From Thermanaerothrix sp. (GTDB lineage: Bacteria > Synergistota > Synergistia > Synergistales > Synergistaceae): DNA of 54,971 nt. A program made the translations under genes and the position numbers. Position 1 is the stretch's first letter. Every line of letters begins with the position of its first letter. Shown piece after piece: positions 35,452-45,900 of the stretch. The notes below the pieces were generated by a model. That model ran no database searches, was not told the DNA's origin, and saw only the letters and a program-made list of their open reading frames with translations. The stretch lies in contig JAOACP010000005.1 in the NCBI GenBank assembly GCA_026417795.1, positions 35,001 through 89,971 of the forward strand. Direction: 5' to 3'.

Positions 35452-36584
35452 CGTCTTATCCTAGCGAATATCATCCTTCCCGCCGATGTCTGCAGCATAG
35501 ATGTAACCACCACATCCACGCGGCTTCCGATGTACCTATGGCCATCCTCCACCACTATCATGGTACCGTCCTCAAGGTAGCCAACGCCCTGGTTGGGCTC
35601 CTTACCCTCCCGGATGACGTCAACCCTGATGTTTTCCCCCGGCAAAAGCATGGGCTTAAGGGCGTTTGAAAGGTCGTTAACGTTGAGAACCCTGACCCCG
35701 TCTATCTGGGCTATCTTGTTCAGGTTATAGTCCGTGGTCAGCACGCAACCGTCCATCCTCTTAGCCAAGGCAACGATGGCCTCGTCCACGACTTCCCTGT
35801 CCAGATCTTTCATGGGAACATCCATTATTCTGAGGTCGTCGCCAAGATGCTGCTGCATTCGGTTAACCACATCAAGCCCACGCCTTCCACGGGCTCTCTT
35901 TATTGGGTCCGCGCTGTCCGCCACCCCCTGAAGTTCCGATAGGACAAAGCGGGGAAGTATCAGGGGACCTTCAATGAAACCCGTGGATACTATGTCGGAT
36001 ATCCTCCCATCTATCAAAATGCTGGTATCCAAAACCTTGGGCTTCCTTGGGCCGTAGCTCTCACAGGGCTCAACCGCCGACGTCTTGGGGGCCTGATCGG
36101 TTTTTTTGCGGAAGTTTATCTTCCCCTTTATCGAACCGGCGGAAGAGAAAAAAGCCCAGATGTCATCCCTGCGCCTTAAGGACAACCTAACACCCAAGTA
36201 CCCTAATACCACGTTGATCAGAACGGCAACGTAGACCCCTACCACAGGTATCCTGGACAGTGGAAGGGCTATCAGGTTGGCTAAAACCAACCCCAAGGTA
36301 AGACCCATCAGTGATATTAATATTTCATGAAGACCGAAGCCCTGCAGGTTTGCCTCAAAAAGCTGTCCCAGTTTACCAAGGCCCATCCAAAAAACCGGGG
36401 TAAGCATGAACCCCACAAGGGCAAAGGAAAATACGAAGAAAATCATCCATCCAACCGGGTGAGAGCCAATAAAGGCCCCCATCTCCCCGCCCTCTGCCAA
36501 GATAAAAGCAGAAACTTGATAACCCACAACACCACCTAATATGGCCAGCAGGAGCCTTATGACCCCCTTCATTATTCTAAACAT
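35448..36584 (-). CDS. Membrane PIN-TRAM domain protein (YacL-like)
   Basis: 378 aa: about four N-terminal membrane helices (to about residue 130), a PIN nuclease-like domain (about 180-300) starting VLDTSILIDGRI with conserved acidic residues, and a C-terminal TRAM domain (about 315-375). B. subtilis YacL and relatives share this layout; they are likely membrane-bound ribonucleases, activity unproven. ATG with GGAGG 9 nt upstream. It is followed by ispDF, the same linkage as yacL-ispD in Firmicutes. Confidence 0.9.
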   Translation of the reverse strand: MFRIMKGVIRLLLAILGGVVGYQVSAFILAEGGEMGAFIGSHPVGWMIFFVFSFALVGFMLTPVFWMGLGKLGQLFEANLQGFGLHEILISLMGLTLGLVLANLIALPLSRIPVVGVYVAVLINVVLGYLGVRLSLRRRDDIWAFFSSAGSIKGKINFRKKTDQAPKTSAVEPCESYGPRKPKVLDTSILIDGRISDIVSTGFIEGPLILPRFVLSELQGVADSADPIKRARGRRGLDVVNRMQQHLGDDLRIMDVPMKDLDREVVDEAIVALAKRMDGCVLTTDYNLNKIAQIDGVRVLNVNDLSNALKPMLLPGENIRVDVIREGKEPNQGVGYLEDGTMIVVEDGHRYIGSRVDVVVTSMLQTSAGRMIFARIRR

Positions 36585-36626
36585 TCCACAAAACCTCCGA
36601 AAAAATGATATATAAAGCCAAGGGGC

Positions 36627-37229
36627 CTAAAGGCCCCTGCGCCCCTCCATCGCAAGTTTCAAGGTGGCGCTGTCCACAAAACCTATGCTTCCTCCCACGG
36701 GAATACCGAAGGCCAGTCGAGTAACTCTTACAGGTAGGTCCCCTATGGCATCCCTCACCGCCATGGCAGTGAGTTCGCCCTCCACGCTTGGATTAAGCGC
36801 CAGTATGACCTCCGCAATCCCTTCTTGGGCAACCCTTCGGCGCAGCTGATCTAACCTCTCCCTAGGGATCTCCTCTCCGTCCATAGGAGAGAAACGCCCC
36901 CCAAGCACGTGGTATCTACCATCGAACACGCCATGCCTTTCAATAACCAGGCTATCCTCAACGGTCTCCACCACGCATATGACCCCATTAGACCTATTGG
37001 GATCCAAACATACGGGGCAAAGGTCCTTCTCCGCGAGCCCTCCGCAAACCCTACACTGACGGATTGAGCTCCTGGCCTCCAACAAATCCCTGGCGAACTC
37101 TTCAACCCAACCGGGGGATTGTTGGAGGACGAAGAAAGCAAAACGCCTGGCCCCCTTTTCGCCAACACCCGGAAGCCTTTTAAACTTCTCTATAAGCCTA
37201 TCTACCAGCAAAACACCGGTTGAGCTCAA
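36627..37229 (-). CDS. recR: Recombination mediator RecR
   Basis: 200 aa. Helix-hairpin-helix RLPGVGEKGARRFAF, C4 zinc finger CRVCGGLAEKDLCPVC near residue 58, and a Toprim domain starting ICVVETVEDSLVIE. Works with RecO/RecF in gap repair. TTG start next to the ybaB stop. The ybaB-recR pair is widely conserved. Confidence 0.95.
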   Translation of the reverse strand: MSSTGVLLVDRLIEKFKRLPGVGEKGARRFAFFVLQQSPGWVEEFARDLLEARSSIRQCRVCGGLAEKDLCPVCLDPNRSNGVICVVETVEDSLVIERHGVFDGRYHVLGGRFSPMDGEEIPRERLDQLRRRVAQEGIAEVILALNPSVEGELTAMAVRDAIGDLPVRVTRLAFGIPVGGSIGFVDSATLKLAMEGRRGL

Positions 37230-37544
37230 TCAGAAACCCCCAAACCCAAGACCACCGGTCAGCCTGTTCATCTGCTCCGAAGCGAAATCCCTGCTCTTCC
37301 TGAGGGCATCGTTAACCGCCGAGACCACAAGATCCTCAAGCATCTCAGGATCCGATGGATCGATAACCTCCTTGGATATCTTCACCGAGAGCAGATCCCC
37401 CTGGCCGTTAACTCGAGCGGTAACCATGCCGCCGCCGGAAGACCCCTGGTGTTCCGTCTTTGCCAGCTCCTCCTGCAACGTGGCCATCTGGGCTTGAACC
37501 TTCTGGGCCTGCTTAAGAAGCTTGTCTATCTTCAAAACCACCAT
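37230..37544 (-). CDS. ybaB: YbaB/EbfC nucleoid-associated protein
   Basis: 104 aa. Long N-terminal helix KLLKQAQKVQAQMATLQEELAKTE, then the VTARVNGQGDLLSVKI strand pair typical of the family. Dimeric DNA-binding protein. Directly upstream of recR. No dnaX and no 4.5S RNA are found next to it in the 95-nt gap to the glycosyltransferase fusion, although that is their usual place. Confidence 0.92.
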   Translation of the reverse strand: MVVLKIDKLLKQAQKVQAQMATLQEELAKTEHQGSSGGGMVTARVNGQGDLLSVKISKEVIDPSDPEMLEDLVVSAVNDALRKSRDFASEQMNRLTGGLGFGGF

Positions 37545-37639
37545 CTCCCCCTTTTAAATATTTGGAAACGAGAAACAACACCCAAAACACCACGCCGCCC
37601 CAAGCACCAAACACACATAGAGGCATACAAAATGATATG

Positions 37640-39376
37640 CTACTCTATTTTATCATCCCCTGGTCCCAGCAGCTTTTCCAACAGGACAAGCAAGAGAAAC
37701 TTAGGCAGCCTCGCTATCCGTCGTATCCTCCAGGGTTCCTGAATGGTCCTATAAAGCCACTCCAGCCCAAGGCGCTGCCACGACAACGGAGCGCGCTTGA
37801 GCCTCCCCGATATTACGTCAAAGCTGCCGCCAATTCCCACCCCAACCACGCCGGCAAGACAGCCATCCGTCTTCAACACCTTAAACAGCCACTTCTCCTG
37901 GCGGGGAACCCCAAGGCCAACGAACAGTACCTTAGCTCCGCTGGAGGCTATGGATTTCACCACCTCAGCTTCCTTAGAATCCGGGAAGTAGCCGTCCATG
38001 CATCCAGCCACCACAAGTCCTGGATGCCGCTCCACCAGCCTCTGGGCCGCCAACTCCGCCACACCCGGCTTGCCACCCAGGAGAAAAACCTTCCACCCCT
38101 CCGACGCAGCCAAACGGCAAAGGTGATCCACAAACTCTACCCCTGGAATCCGCTCCGACAGCGGATTTCCAAGGATCCTGAAGGCCTCAAGCAAGCCCTT
38201 GCCGTCTGGAAGCACCAGGTCCGATCGATTTAGAACTTCCCTATACTCCGAATCATCCCTGGACCGCAGGGCCCCTAGGGCATCCAGTGTACATATAAGG
38301 CATGATTCCCCCCGAGAGACCATTGCCCTTACCCTGCCTAAAACGTAGTTAAGAGTAACGTTGTCCACGTGAACACCGAATATACGTGGACGTCTGCTGT
38401 GGGCCAAAACCGAACCACCTCGCCTCAAAAAGGTATAAAGTCCCCCTCCCAGCAGCACAATTCCGAGAAGCACCAAAAGAGACAACTGCCAGGTACCGGA
38501 CCGCTGGGCGGAGAAGCCCAGCATCCCAAGGCAGAGGCACGTGAAGGATACCATGTATACCGCCATCGGGTGGTCCACCCCTCGGTTCATTAGAGCCCTG
38601 TAAAGGGTAACGCTACCAAGTTGACGCCTCACCAGAGAGGTTCCAACAATTTTAAGGGAGGTTTCCACGATTGGCACCAGGAAAAGTCCCAGGGGCATCA
38701 AAAACAACGCAGAGAAGGCCAACCCCTTGGAAGCCCCAAGCACCGTTATGCCCCCCATGATCATCCCCCACATGGAAGTCATCTGCTCCCCAAGCCTACC
38801 GTAAACATGGAGGTAACGACTCCAAAAGGCCCCCATCAGCACCAATCCAGCCAAACAGGCGTATATCACCTCGTTCCAGCCCGGGGAAGAAATCAGCACT
38901 CCAAGGGACATCAACAGCCATCCAACGAAAAGCAAGCTGCCGCCAAGACCCGGTATCTGATCCACTTCTTGAAGCACCAAGGGGAAAAGGGAGTACCAAA
39001 GGGCACTTAAAACCACCGCCACACCCTGGGGCAGGTAAAGGAAAACCCCCCCGGGCATCCCTATGAAGTTTATCCTTGGCCCAAAGAGCGCAAGCAAAAG
39101 CCCCAAGAAGAGGAATAGAGGCCTAAGCTCAAAGGACCGCTGCATCTTCTGACAAAACCCCAAGAACAAACCACCCATGCCGGCTATGATGACCCACTTG
39201 AGGAGGCCGCTTCCAGACCAAATCCCCACCATGGCCCAAGATGCCAGCATGGTTATGTCCTTAACGTAGTAATACTGATCCCGGTCCAGATGGGGCTTAA
39301 AGAACCGCTGAACCAACAATCCCCCAAGCCCCAGGACCAGGATCAATGAAAGTTGAGAGCAAACCCCCAAATTCAC
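37640..39376 (-). CDS. Fusion of a GT4-like (WecA/MraY-fold) membrane domain to a WecG/TagA/CpsF glycosyltransferase
   Basis: 578 aa. Residues 1-330 form about ten membrane helices whose spacing resembles polyprenyl-phosphate sugar-1-phosphate transferases. The usual catalytic stretches are altered: QEVDQIPGLGG where NLIDGLDGL is expected, GRLGEQMTSMWG for GDSGSLFLG, and no HxHH loop. Residues 345-560 are a GT26 domain: FGVHVDNVTL, VLPDGKGLL, VGLGVPRQEKWL, GVGIGGSFDVISG. GT26 enzymes add a sugar (for example ManNAc) to lipid-linked GlcNAc. One protein may hold the lipid carrier and add the second sugar, or the membrane part may only anchor. No polysaccharide genes surround it. Confidence 0.82.
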   Translation of the reverse strand: MNLGVCSQLSLILVLGLGGLLVQRFFKPHLDRDQYYYVKDITMLASWAMVGIWSGSGLLKWVIIAGMGGLFLGFCQKMQRSFELRPLFLFLGLLLALFGPRINFIGMPGGVFLYLPQGVAVVLSALWYSLFPLVLQEVDQIPGLGGSLLFVGWLLMSLGVLISSPGWNEVIYACLAGLVLMGAFWSRYLHVYGRLGEQMTSMWGMIMGGITVLGASKGLAFSALFLMPLGLFLVPIVETSLKIVGTSLVRRQLGSVTLYRALMNRGVDHPMAVYMVSFTCLCLGMLGFSAQRSGTWQLSLLVLLGIVLLGGGLYTFLRRGGSVLAHSRRPRIFGVHVDNVTLNYVLGRVRAMVSRGESCLICTLDALGALRSRDDSEYREVLNRSDLVLPDGKGLLEAFRILGNPLSERIPGVEFVDHLCRLAASEGWKVFLLGGKPGVAELAAQRLVERHPGLVVAGCMDGYFPDSKEAEVVKSIASSGAKVLFVGLGVPRQEKWLFKVLKTDGCLAGVVGVGIGGSFDVISGRLKRAPLSWQRLGLEWLYRTIQEPWRIRRIARLPKFLLLVLLEKLLGPGDDKIE

Positions 39377-39399
39377 CGAACCACTTGCTCCAACCGAAC

Positions 39400-40692
<1,293 letters not shown>

Positions 40693-41181
40693 TTAGTCCT
40701 CCTTCTGCCCCTGATCCTTTCGTATCTGATCCAAAAGCCTGGCCATCTCAAGGGCGGTCAAAGCCGCTTCGGCCCCCTTATTACCAGATTTGCTGCCAGC
40801 CCTCAACAAGGCCTGCTCCAGGTTATCGCAGGTAAGGACCCCAAAGGCCACCGGAACCCTCTGATCCAAACCAACCGCCGCCAAGCCCTTGCTAGCCTCC
40901 GCAGCCACGTAATCAAAGTGCGGAGTGTCTCCTCTTATTATGGCTCCCAATGCCACTATACCGTCATAGCGTCCGGTGAGGGCCAACTCCTTAACCACCA
41001 GAGGAATCTCCCAAGCCCCAGGAACCCAAAAAACGTCCACGTCCTGATGCCTCACGTCATGCCTGAAAAGGGCATCCTTGGCCCCCTCCAGAAGCTTTGA
41101 TGATATCAGCTCGTTAAATCTAGACACCACAACCGCAAACCTCAACCCAGTTCCTATCAGTTTCCCGGAATAAACCCTCAC
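40693..41181 (-). CDS. ribH: 6,7-dimethyl-8-ribityllumazine synthase
   Basis: 162 aa. [13 protein letters not shown] at the start, [13 protein letters not shown] near residue 56, [17 protein letters not shown] near 80 and the [10 protein letters not shown] strand near 110 are all family marks. Condenses the RibA-RibD product with dihydroxybutanone phosphate and forms a large oligomer. Fifth gene of uvrC-ribD-ribE-ribBA-ribH. Confidence 0.95.
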   Translation of the reverse strand: MRVYSGKLIGTGLRFAVVVSRFNELISSKLLEGAKDALFRHDVRHQDVDVFWVPGAWEIPLVVKELALTGRYDGIVALGAIIRGDTPHFDYVAAEASKGLAAVGLDQRVPVAFGVLTCDNLEQALLRAGSKSGNKGAEAALTALEMARLLDQIRKDQGQKED

Positions 41182-41292
41182 GTCATGACCCCCTCAACAG
41201 CCAATTAATTTAAAATTTAAAACATCAAAACCCAAAGCCCCAAAAGAGCAACCCCAACAGCCCTTAACCTTGTGCCTAACCCCAAAACTTTA

Positions 41293-42522
41293 TCAAAGGT
41301 GTAGATGGTGGCCCAGCTTACACGACTTGGTCTTTAAATACCTCTCATTGTATGGGTTGGAAGGTATCTCTATGGGCACCCTCTCTACTATCTTAAGACC
41401 ATACCCCTCCAAACCAACTATCTTTCTGGGGTTATTGGTCAACAGCCTTATCTCCTTCAACCCAAGATCAGCCAATATCTGGGCTCCCACACCATAATCC
41501 CTGAGATCTGCGTCAAAACCCAAGGCCTCGTTTGCCTCAACGGTGTCCATCCCCCGCTCCTGAAGCTCGTAAGCCTTGAGCTTGGCAAGCAATCCTATCC
41601 CCCGCCCCTCTTGCCTCATGTACAGCAGGACCCCAGCTCCCTCTTCCTCTATCATCTCCATGGCCCTATGAAGCTGAGGGCCGCAGTCACAACGGAGGGA
41701 TCCCAATATGTCCCCAGTAAAGCACTCCGAATGAACCCGCACCAGAACCCCGGATTTACCCTCCACATCCCCCTTAACCAAGGCCATGTGAACCTTATCG
41801 GGGTCCTCATCCAATACAAACCTGTAACCGATGGCTCTAAAGTCGCCATAGGCGGTGGGCAGGTGTATCTCCGCCTCCCGCCTTACCAACTTCTCCCTGC
41901 GGCTTCTGTACCTTATGAGATCCTCGATGGAGATTATCATCAGCCCATGCTCCCTGGCAAAATTAACCAGCTGAGGGAGCCTTGCCATGGTACCATCTTC
42001 GTTCATGATCTCACATATCACACCCGCCGGAAAAAGCCCTGCGTACCTGGCAAGATCAACCGCCGCCTCCGTGTGGCCAGCCCTCTTCAAAACCCCTCCC
42101 CTTCTGGCTATGAGGGGGAAAAGGTGTCCAGGCCGCCGGAAATCCTCGGGTCTTGACTTGGGATCCGCCAACAACCTAGCAGTTAAAGCCCTCTCCTGGG
42201 CGGATATACCGGTGGTGGTACCCTCTTTGGCATCAACGCTGACGGTGAAAGCGGTCTCATGAAGGTCCGTGTTTCTCTCCACCATGGGGGCAAGCTCCAA
42301 TCTCCTGGCTATCTCCTCGTCTACCGGAGCACATATCAACCCCCTGCCATACCGAGCCATGAAGTTTATGTCCTCCCCACGACAGAACTGGGCGGCCATA
42401 AGAAGGTCCCCCTCATTCTCCCGTTGGGCATCGTCAACAACTATCACCATTCCACCTTCGGATATCACCCTGAGAGCGTCTTCCACGCTCCCTAAGACAT
42501 CCCTCATAGCATCCTCTGCCAA
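41293..42522 (-). CDS. ribBA: Bifunctional DHBP synthase/GTP cyclohydrolase II
   Basis: 409 aa. The N-terminal RibB domain (about 1-205) has [18 protein letters not shown] and GRGLICAPV. The C-terminal RibA domain (about 210-405) has the zinc site [18 protein letters not shown] and RQEGRGIGL. It supplies both precursors of riboflavin. The gene starts 3 nt after ribE. Length is typical. Confidence 0.95.
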   Translation of the reverse strand: MAEDAMRDVLGSVEDALRVISEGGMVIVVDDAQRENEGDLLMAAQFCRGEDINFMARYGRGLICAPVDEEIARRLELAPMVERNTDLHETAFTVSVDAKEGTTTGISAQERALTARLLADPKSRPEDFRRPGHLFPLIARRGGVLKRAGHTEAAVDLARYAGLFPAGVICEIMNEDGTMARLPQLVNFAREHGLMIISIEDLIRYRSRREKLVRREAEIHLPTAYGDFRAIGYRFVLDEDPDKVHMALVKGDVEGKSGVLVRVHSECFTGDILGSLRCDCGPQLHRAMEMIEEEGAGVLLYMRQEGRGIGLLAKLKAYELQERGMDTVEANEALGFDADLRDYGVGAQILADLGLKEIRLLTNNPRKIVGLEGYGLKIVERVPIEIPSNPYNERYLKTKSCKLGHHLHL

Positions 42523-42525
42523 CCT

Positions 42526-43227
42526 CTAACGCCCCCCAACGTCCCATCCGTAAAGGGCCAGCTTATCGTAGCTGATCCCATCATCCGCAACTCCCCCATG
42601 GACACCTTCCTTGGCAACCACCGGTGATCCCCCGAAGATGCCAAGCCAACGCATTACATATTTGCCTATTATATCCCCCTCCACATTAACCTTGTCCCCA
42701 ACCTTAAGATCCACAAGGCAGGTCCTCTTCAACGTCTCGGGGATAAGACCCACAGAAAAGGCCTCATCAAGGGCGTCTATGACTGTTAGACTGACCCCAT
42801 CCAGCGCCACAGAACCCTTAGGAACCACGTAGGGGGCAAACCATCGGGGCATGGAAACCCACAGCTTTCTCCAACTTCCCTGGTCCTCCCACCTCTCAAC
42901 CGTGCCAAGACAGTCCACATGGCCCTGAACCATGTGCCCATCCAGCCTCCCATCCAATCGCATGGGAAGCTCCAAGTTCACCCGGTGACCTGCTTTCAAA
43001 TGGCCCAGCTTCGTTCGCTCCACCGTCTCCTTCATCATCTGCGCCACCATCCTGGTGCCTTTAATGGCAGTCACGGTGAGGCAAACTCCATCCACCGCCA
43101 CCGAATCCCCCACCGATGCCCCACCTAAAATATCACCCATGGGATCAACCTGTATCTCCCAAACGTCACCGCCCACCGGCTTTACCGAAACCACCTTCCC
43201 TACAGCCCCTACAAGGCCGGTGAACAC
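42526..43227 (-). CDS. ribE: Riboflavin synthase, alpha chain
   Basis: 233 aa from GTG at 43227, giving the conserved start MFTGLV; GGAGGGGG lies 7 nt upstream. Two lumazine-binding repeats are visible: GDSVAVDGVCLTV near residue 45 and GSVALDGVSLTV near 140. The C-terminal 30 residues after KYVMRWLG are an unusual extension. It overlaps ribD by 19 nt. Confidence 0.93.
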   Translation of the reverse strand: MFTGLVGAVGKVVSVKPVGGDVWEIQVDPMGDILGGASVGDSVAVDGVCLTVTAIKGTRMVAQMMKETVERTKLGHLKAGHRVNLELPMRLDGRLDGHMVQGHVDCLGTVERWEDQGSWRKLWVSMPRWFAPYVVPKGSVALDGVSLTVIDALDEAFSVGLIPETLKRTCLVDLKVGDKVNVEGDIIGKYVMRWLGIFGGSPVVAKEGVHGGVADDGISYDKLALYGWDVGGR

Positions 43228-44342
43228 CTTAATACCCCCTCCAACCAAAGATCACGCCCCGACTGCCGGACCACGTGATTCGTTATCTCCACCCTGTCGC
43301 CAAGGCCTTGAAGCACGAAGGATTCAAAGATATGAAGTCCCCTGCCCAATATGGATGGGGCTATGAACAGGGAGACCATGTCGCCAAGACCGCTCTCCAC
43401 AAAAGCCCCAAGGACTCTTGCGCCCCCCTCCACGAGCAGGTTATTAACCCCAAGCCTTCCCAGCTCTGCCAAAACCCGATTAAGATCCAGCCTTCCATCA
43501 ACACGGGGAACTTGAATCACCGTAACACCCATGTTGCTAAGACAGGCCAGTTTGTCCGCCGGCGCATCTTGGGAGGTAAATATTATCCTCTCCCCTCCCT
43601 TAAGGACCTTTGCCTCCATGGGGATTCTCAAATCCCCGTCAAGTATCACCTTCTTAGGGTTTTCGCCATCCAACGCCCTAACCGTCAGCTCCGGGTCGTC
43701 ATTTATAACGGTGTTGATGCCCACAAGAACTGCGTCGTTTTCCGCCCTCAACAGGTGAGCCTTCTGCCGCGCCATGGGACCGGTTATCCACTTGCTCTCC
43801 CCGCTCTCAAGACATGCGGTCCCATCAACGGACAAGGCCCCCTTCAAAGTGACCCAAGGCCTGCCCATGGTAACACGCCTTAAAAAACCTCGATTAATCC
43901 ACTTGCAGTCATCTTCCAGCACAGGCCCTACCACTTCTACGCCGCCTGATTCTAAGATCCTAAGGCCCTCTCCGTTCACCTTCGGGTTTGGATCTTTGAG
44001 CCCGTAAACCACCCTGGCTACGCCGGCATTCACAAGGCGTGGGGCACAAGGGGGGGTTTTCCCATGGTGGGAGCATGGTTCAAGGGTAACGTATGCGGTG
44101 CTTCCCGCCGCCTCATCTCCCGCCATGGCCAAGGCCTCCGCCTCCGCATGGGGGCCTCCGTATCGACGGTGGTACCCAAAGCCCACCACCTTACCCTCCC
44201 TAACAAGCACACAGCCAACCTTGGGGTTTGGACTTACCGAAACTCCGCCCCTCGCAGCAAGGCTTAAGGCCATGCGCATAAAATATATATGCCTTTTGGA
44301 TTCCTCCAGGGATTCCCTACTAAAATCCTTAAGAACCTTCAA
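43209..44342 (-). CDS. ribD: Bifunctional riboflavin deaminase/reductase
   Basis: 377 aa. The N-terminal deaminase domain has the zinc motif GGPHAEAEAL and TLEPCSHHGKTPPC. The C-terminal reductase domain begins about residue 155 (PWVTLKGALSVDGTACL) and includes NNLLVEGGARVLGAF. TTG start overlaps the uvrC stop, with AAGGAGG 7 nt upstream, so ribD is coupled to uvrC. Confidence 0.94.
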   Translation of the reverse strand: MKVLKDFSRESLEESKRHIYFMRMALSLAARGGVSVSPNPKVGCVLVREGKVVGFGYHRRYGGPHAEAEALAMAGDEAAGSTAYVTLEPCSHHGKTPPCAPRLVNAGVARVVYGLKDPNPKVNGEGLRILESGGVEVVGPVLEDDCKWINRGFLRRVTMGRPWVTLKGALSVDGTACLESGESKWITGPMARQKAHLLRAENDAVLVGINTVINDDPELTVRALDGENPKKVILDGDLRIPMEAKVLKGGERIIFTSQDAPADKLACLSNMGVTVIQVPRVDGRLDLNRVLAELGRLGVNNLLVEGGARVLGAFVESGLGDMVSLFIAPSILGRGLHIFESFVLQGLGDRVEITNHVVRQSGRDLWLEGVLRCSPAL

Positions 44343-45778
44343 TCTTTATCCTCCTTTAGATGCTCCAATATGATCCTGGCAAGTTTCCTCCCTATACCGG
44401 GCATGGCCATAAGTTCCTCTTCTGATAGTTTTGCTATGTTCTTTACGCTTCCAAACCGGCTCAACAGCTGGGAAGCCCTGCCCCGTCCAACTCCCGGTAT
44501 GTCCTCCAGCTTAGTTCGCCTCATACGCAGCCCCCTGCTTGCCCTATGGGAGGAAACGGCAAAGCGATGGGCCTCGTCTCTCACCATCTGAAGCATTCTA
44601 AGGGCCAAGTTGCCATCTTCCAACCGTAAGGGCATTTCTTTGCCCGGAAGGTATACCTCCTCCTCTCCCTTTGCCAGGGAAACCACCGGAACCGATATCC
44701 CCATGTCATTGAGCACCCTCAAAGAGAACTCCAGCTGCACGGGACCACCATCTATAAGGATCAGATTGGGAAAAACATCGTCCTCCGGTGCGCTTGAAAA
44801 CCTCCGTTTTAAGACCTCCCCCAAAGCCCTAAAGTCATCGCCACCAAAGTCCACGAGGTTATACCTCCTATACAAAGACTTGTTAGGTCGCCCCTGTTCA
44901 AAAACCACCTTTGAGGCCACCGTGTCAGTGCCCCCAAGGTGCGATATGTCATAACCCTCTATCCGCCAGGGAAGCAGCTTAAGCCCTAACGTCTCCTGAA
45001 GCGAACACAACAGCGAAAAATTGTCCTCATCTCCAAGCTGGACAGAAGGGGATTGCCTGCCAACCCTCCATATGGCCCTTATCATATCCCTTATCTGGGC
45101 GGCCTCTTCAAAAGCAAGCCTATTATACGCCGCATCCTCCATCCTGCACCTCAGCCGTTCCACCAGATCAGCCCCGCGCCCCTGGAGGAGCATGACAGCA
45201 TCAGAAACCAACTGACGGTACTCCACCTGGGAACAAAGTCCAGCGCAGGGGGCAAGGCATTTACCTATCGAGTGGTATATGCACGGTCGTTTATCATAGG
45301 GGGGTTCTATGGGGATGGAACACTTGCGGAGGGGGAAAAACCTATCCAAGAGGCGCAAAAGTTCCCGAAGCTCCCTTACCCTTACATAGGGGCCGATGAA
45401 AAGGCCTCCTCCAGACTTCACCCTGGTAACCGTTATCCTCGGGAACCTCTCATCGGTCACCCTTATGTAGGGATACCGCTCGGACATCTTAAGTTCCACA
45501 TTGAAAAAGGGCTGAAGCTGCCTTATCAACCTAGCCTCAAGTATCAACGCCTCAGCCTCGGTGGCGGTTCTAACCACCGATATGTCCCTCACGGTCTCAA
45601 CAAGCTTCCTCAACCTTGGAGACGCAAAACCTCCATGCCTAAAATAAGACATGACCCTTCTTCTTAAGGCTTTGGCCTTGCCCACGTATATGACGCGACC
45701 CTCCTGGTCTCTCATTATGTAGACTCCGGGCCGCTCGGGAAGGGACTTAACATAATTTATTAACCGCTCTTCCGCCAT
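44339..45778 (-). CDS. uvrC: Excinuclease ABC subunit C
   Basis: 479 aa from ATG at 45778 (AAGGG 8 nt upstream; ATG at 45799 lacks a site). The GIY-YIG nuclease domain is at the start (PGVYIMRDQEGRVIYVGKAK), the UVR domain near residue 200 (LAFEEAAQIRD), the RNase-H-like second nuclease domain near 255-400 (IEGYDISHLGGT, IDGGPVQL) and paired helix-hairpin-helix motifs end the protein. About 100 residues shorter than typical UvrC, mostly between recognised domains. Divergent from cysS. Confidence 0.93.
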   Translation of the reverse strand: MAEERLINYVKSLPERPGVYIMRDQEGRVIYVGKAKALRRRVMSYFRHGGFASPRLRKLVETVRDISVVRTATEAEALILEARLIRQLQPFFNVELKMSERYPYIRVTDERFPRITVTRVKSGGGLFIGPYVRVRELRELLRLLDRFFPLRKCSIPIEPPYDKRPCIYHSIGKCLAPCAGLCSQVEYRQLVSDAVMLLQGRGADLVERLRCRMEDAAYNRLAFEEAAQIRDMIRAIWRVGRQSPSVQLGDEDNFSLLCSLQETLGLKLLPWRIEGYDISHLGGTDTVASKVVFEQGRPNKSLYRRYNLVDFGGDDFRALGEVLKRRFSSAPEDDVFPNLILIDGGPVQLEFSLRVLNDMGISVPVVSLAKGEEEVYLPGKEMPLRLEDGNLALRMLQMVRDEAHRFAVSSHRASRGLRMRRTKLEDIPGVGRGRASQLLSRFGSVKNIAKLSEEELMAMPGIGRKLARIILEHLKEDKD

Positions 45779-45836
45779 CGGCTCATCCCTTTGCGCCATG
45801 AAGCTGTTCTGTCTTTAGTGCAAGCCCCTCAGGGCT

Positions 45837-45865
45837 TTGATTCTTTCCCAATCCTGATATAGGAT
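45837..45865 (+). promoter_or_regulatory. Putative cysS promoter
   Basis: TTGATT (45837-45842), 17-bp spacer, TAGGAT (45860-45865) on the plus strand. The leader of about 30 nt reaches the GGGAGG ribosome site of cysS. Confidence 0.55.
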
Positions 45866-45900
45866 AACATAATAGGCGAACAGGCGAGGGAGGTATAACC

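Noticed and set aside
37545-37639. A 4.5S/SRP RNA or dnaX fragment beside ybaB-recR
   Set aside because: The 95-nt gap lacks the conserved SRP Alu/S-domain tetraloop sequence and any coding frame.
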